From the NCBI GenBank assembly GCA_947176065.1, contig CAMWPB010000042.1, forward strand, positions 1 through 36,080: 36,080 nucleotides of DNA. The letters run 5' to 3'. The translations under genes and the position numbers were made by a program. Every line of letters begins with the position of its first letter. The first letter of the stretch is position 1. The DNA is from an uncultured Lachnospiraceae bacterium (GTDB lineage Bacteria; Bacillota; Clostridia; Lachnospirales; Lachnospiraceae). Below the pieces are notes generated by a model that was given only the letters and a program-made list of their open reading frames with translations, was not told the origin of the DNA and searched no databases. Positions 33,705 through 36,080 of the stretch are shown here, in pieces.

Positions 33705-33733
33705 TTGTAAACGGCACACAGATACTTTATAAT
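33705..33733 (+). promoter_or_regulatory. Promoter of the small membrane protein gene
   Basis: TTGTAA (33705-33710) and TATAAT (33728-33733), spacer 17 bp, about 60 bp before the plus-strand gene at 33796. The divergent HTH gene begins about 50 bp on the other side, so the region may be shared control DNA. Confidence 0.65.
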
Positions 33734-33795
33734 CAGATATAACAAGCTTATGATAGAATAAAAACCCCGTAAATAACAGTTAAGGAGAACACAGA

Positions 33796-34092
33796 ATGTC
33801 CCGTCAGACACAACATCCGAACCCCCAGAACGACCAACCGGAAAAGCAAAAAAGAAAAACAACACCAAGACAGATCGCGGCGCTCGTCTGCGTCATCCTT
33901 CTGGTCGGTATGTATATAGGCGCATTTGTGGTCGCCTGCTTAGACCTTGGCGACTCCGGCCGTCTCTTTGCCGGATGTCTCGTGGCTACCATCGGTATGC
34001 CCATTCTGCTGTGGCTGATGATCTGGTCTTTTGGCCTGATGAAAAAATCGTCGCAGAGCGATGATTCAGAGAATACCTCGCATTCTCCTTAA
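33796..34092 (+). CDS. Small two-helix membrane protein, unknown function
   Basis: A 98-aa protein: polar, Gln/Lys/Pro-rich N-terminus (1-25), two hydrophobic helices (about 26-48 and 57-79) and a Ser/Asp-rich C-terminal tail. AAGGAG is 7-8 bases before the ATG. Similar short proteins are common in Lachnospiraceae; the role is unknown. It is convergent with tcdA, with only 18 bp between the stop codons, and that gap contains a GTTTACATAA decamer. Confidence 0.8.
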   Translation: MSRQTQHPNPQNDQPEKQKRKTTPRQIAALVCVILLVGMYIGAFVVACLDLGDSGRLFAGCLVATIGMPILLWLMIWSFGLMKKSSQSDDSENTSHSP

Positions 34093-34110
34093 ACAGTTTA
34101 CATAACTAAT

Positions 34111-34824
34111 CTATCTGCCCGCCAGATCCTTCACCACTTCCCCCGCGATTATGAGTCCCGCCACGGAAGGGACGAAGGCCGTGCTGCCGGGCGTCTGTCG
34201 GCGTGATACGTCTCTACTCCCTTCGCCCCCATCCGGGACGATCGGCTCCTCCTCCGAGTAAACCACTTTCAAACGCTCCACACCACGTTTTTTCAGCTCT
34301 CTTCGCATCACCCTCGCCAGAGGACACACCTTTGTCTCATAAATATCCGCCACACGGAAGTAGGAAGCGTCCAGCTTATTTCCAGCCCCCATACTGCTGA
34401 TAATCGGTACGCCCTTTTCGCGGGCGCGCATCACCAGCTCGATCTTCGCAGTCACGGTATCCACCGCGTCCACCACATAATCATATTCTTCAAAGGGAAA
34501 GCTGTCCGCATTTTCCGGCAGGAAAAAGCAGGGGTACACCTGTACCCGGGCCTCCGGATTGATATCTAAAATCCGCTCCCGCATCACATTTGTTTTCTCT
34601 CTTCCCACCGTTCTGTGTGTGGCAATGATCTGCCGGTTTATATTCGAGAGTGCCACCGTATCCTTATCAATCAGATCCAGGGCGCCCACACCGCTGCGCG
34701 CCAGTGCCTCGCACACATAGCCGCCCACGCCGCCCACACCGAACACCGCCACACGGGCGCGGGCCAGTTTTTCCATAGCCTCCTCGCCTAAAAGCATCTC
34801 TGTCCTGCTAAATTCTTCCTGCAT
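34111..34824 (-). CDS. tcdA: tRNA threonylcarbamoyladenosine dehydratase (TcdA/CsdL-type ThiF/E1-like protein)
   Basis: A 237-aa ThiF/MoeB-like ATP-dependent enzyme that cyclises t6A37 to ct6A in ANN-decoding tRNAs. Rossmann P-loop-like GVGGVGGYVCEALARSGVG (29-47), DKDTVALSNINRQ, and DAVDTVTAKIELV are family marks; RRQTPGSTAFVPSVAGLIIAGEVVKDL closes the fold. The start at 34824 follows AAAGAGG; an in-frame TTG slightly upstream overlaps the preceding stop codon and is less likely. It lies 17 bp after the preceding unknown gene. Confidence 0.93.
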   Translation of the reverse strand: MQEEFSRTEMLLGEEAMEKLARARVAVFGVGGVGGYVCEALARSGVGALDLIDKDTVALSNINRQIIATHRTVGREKTNVMRERILDINPEARVQVYPCFFLPENADSFPFEEYDYVVDAVDTVTAKIELVMRAREKGVPIISSMGAGNKLDASYFRVADIYETKVCPLARVMRRELKKRGVERLKVVYSEEEPIVPDGGEGSRDVSRRQTPGSTAFVPSVAGLIIAGEVVKDLAGR

Positions 34825-34841
34825 AGTTACCTCTTTCCCAA

Positions 34842-36080
34842 TCAATTACCCCTGTCATACGCGACCATCACCGGCGGACTCCCGCCATGATCAAATTCCA
34901 GACAATAGGCCGGTATCGAACTATCGCCGCCATAAATATAAAAATACTCTAACATCCCATGCGTGATATAGGCGGAACAGTAAACGAGTCTTTCCTGTTC
35001 ATCATAATCACTACACTGCCATTGACAGGTTGTGCTAAACAGCATTGGGTAATGATGATATACTTTATGACACAACGTCCCATCACTGCGATAGATATAA
35101 TCCATGGAAAGCAGACTTACTTCCACCGACTCGTGCTCACACTCGTCTATTCCTCTGGCCTCAAAAAAAGAAAGGCGGCCGTCATCCGTATATTCATAAA
35201 TTTCCCTGTATCCTGGTATATGGTATTCCCTGAGATCTTCCCCGGAAATCGACAATCTGGAAAAGATATCCTGCGGCTTCCAGAAGGCAGTCCTGGTTTC
35301 ATCAAGTACAAACCCTTCACGACTGGCTACTTTCTCCAACTCGTAATTAAAGTAATAATGAAAACATATACCACAGCCCTGCCCTGTCTGCGGATTAAAA
35401 TACAACTCCATAATCAGATTATGAAATTGATCATAATATTCATAAAACGGTTCTGTCTGCGCGAAACCATAGTCCGCAAGAAAATCCTTTTTATCCCGAT
35501 ACTCTGCATTTACCAGCCCTTTCCCCTGTACTACTTTTTGAACCCAAATCGGCTCGTTTTTCTTCGGACTCCAAAAATCTTTCAGGCCGTTCCAAAACAG
35601 ATATTGATAGTATTTCTCATTGACTAAATCGCCTGTTTCATATCTCTTCACTTTTCCTGAATAGATATCCTGCCCTTCCAGACAATCGCAAATACAAAGA
35701 CTTTCTTCTCCTGTTTCCTCATTCTTACATAGTGTCCATTTTCGCAGTTCCACCACGCTCCGGCTTTCCTCATTGATCCTGCATATTATATTTGTCTGCA
35801 CACTCTCTTCTGCTTCAAGCACCAAAAACGCTTTATCTCTCACAGACCCTTCCTGATACCACGGCATGGTTACCGGCGCTTCAACAAATCTCTGTTTTTC
35901 ACGCTGCCACTGATAACACAGCCCGTCCGCTCCCGTCTCCGGCGCCCCTGCCGGAAAAACAATCAAATCCGCGTCATAACCATAATCATGGGATAATCGG
36001 TCAAACCGAAATACGAGCTCCTCCGCTGCAATGCCACAGGGAAATGTCTGCAAAAGCTTCCTATTCTCATCATACAGGCA
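34842..36080 (-). CDS. Unknown protein, 5' end outside the window
   Basis: At least 412 codons; the frame stays open to the window edge (CLYDENRKLLQTFPCG...), so the start lies beyond 36080 and the TTG at 36051-36053 is not likely to be it. The protein is rich in Tyr, Phe, Trp and acidic residues, with recurring short beta motifs such as YYDQFHNLIMELYF, REIYEYTDDGRLSFFEARG and DYDEQERLVYCSAYITHG. These look like imperfect YD/RHS- or MORN-like strands repeated every 40 to 60 residues. No family recognised. Confidence 0.75.
   Translation of the reverse strand, partial: CLYDENRKLLQTFPCGIAAEELVFRFDRLSHDYGYDADLIVFPAGAPETGADGLCYQWQREKQRFVEAPVTMPWYQEGSVRDKAFLVLEAEESVQTNIICRINEESRSVVELRKWTLCKNEETGEESLCICDCLEGQDIYSGKVKRYETGDLVNEKYYQYLFWNGLKDFWSPKKNEPIWVQKVVQGKGLVNAEYRDKKDFLADYGFAQTEPFYEYYDQFHNLIMELYFNPQTGQGCGICFHYYFNYELEKVASREGFVLDETRTAFWKPQDIFSRLSISGEDLREYHIPGYREIYEYTDDGRLSFFEARGIDECEHESVEVSLLSMDYIYRSDGTLCHKVYHHYPMLFSTTCQWQCSDYDEQERLVYCSAYITHGMLEYFYIYGGDSSIPAYCLEFDHGGSPPVMVAYDRGN

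Noticed and set aside
1..36080. CRISPR arrays, rRNA genes, complete insertion sequences, integrase
   Set aside because: Looked for regularly spaced repeats, rRNA segments, terminal inverted repeats with a transposase, and tyrosine or serine recombinase motifs; none seen.

Overview
The window looks like chromosome of a low-to-mid GC Clostridia, most like a Lachnospiraceae gut anaerobe. The clues are a T-box leader before thrS, an infC-rpmI-rplT cluster whose infC starts with ATT after a strong Shine-Dalgarno, a nucleoside ABC transporter/deo cluster, a DUF1540 protein, a SEC-C protein and c-di-GMP enzymes with Gram-positive style signals. Almost every gene lies on the minus strand; only two good genes (24095-25288 and 33796-34092) are on plus. 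The family assignments come from reading the proteins, not from searches.

Layout. 1-1.9 kb: an intact tRNA-Pro(AGG) gene with a second copy of its 3' half and downstream terminator about 1.49 kb away; between the two copies lies a PD-(D/E)XK 'transposase'-type gene. This looks like a remnant of a tRNA-integrated element. 1.9-6.3 kb: an EAL phosphodiesterase with a degenerate GGDEF domain, pepD, then the infC-rpmI-rplT operon with a promoter, a structured leader and an attenuator. 6.3-10.1 kb: a secreted protein, a lipoprotein, a DUF1540 protein and a GT39-like membrane glycosyltransferase. 10.1-13.4 kb: thrS and a small membrane protein under a threonyl T-box, then a SEC-C protein.

13.7-22.7 kb is one coherent nucleoside uptake and salvage operon: Crp/Fnr regulator, deoD, BMP-type lipoprotein, ABC ATPase, two permeases, deoB, deoC and a YgjV/GNAT-like membrane protein, ending at a strong terminator. 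Nucleosides enter by the ABC system. DeoD then releases ribose or deoxyribose 1-phosphate, DeoB makes the 5-phosphate, and DeoC splits deoxyribose 5-phosphate to acetaldehyde and glyceraldehyde 3-phosphate. Upstream of the regulator lies a palindromic operator centred near -41.5 of a predicted promoter with no good -35, which is class II Crp/Fnr activator geometry.

22.7-36 kb is accessory: an unknown 277-aa protein, a truncated ATPase remnant beside an intact AAA/DUF4143 ATPase whose consensus promoter is covered by four alternating copies of one decamer, a GH2 beta-mannosidase, a membrane diguanylate cyclase, and then an unrecognised gene set. That set is a putative HTH regulator split by an A8 frameshift, a 790-aa protein with two serine-rich 'FFxFGG' segments, and a 194-aa partner. 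It is the best candidate here for an undescribed system. A small membrane protein, tcdA and a 5'-truncated unknown gene close the window.

Across the window the decamer GTTTACATAA occurs nine times in both orientations, inside and between genes. That is far above chance and is not explained by any annotated feature.
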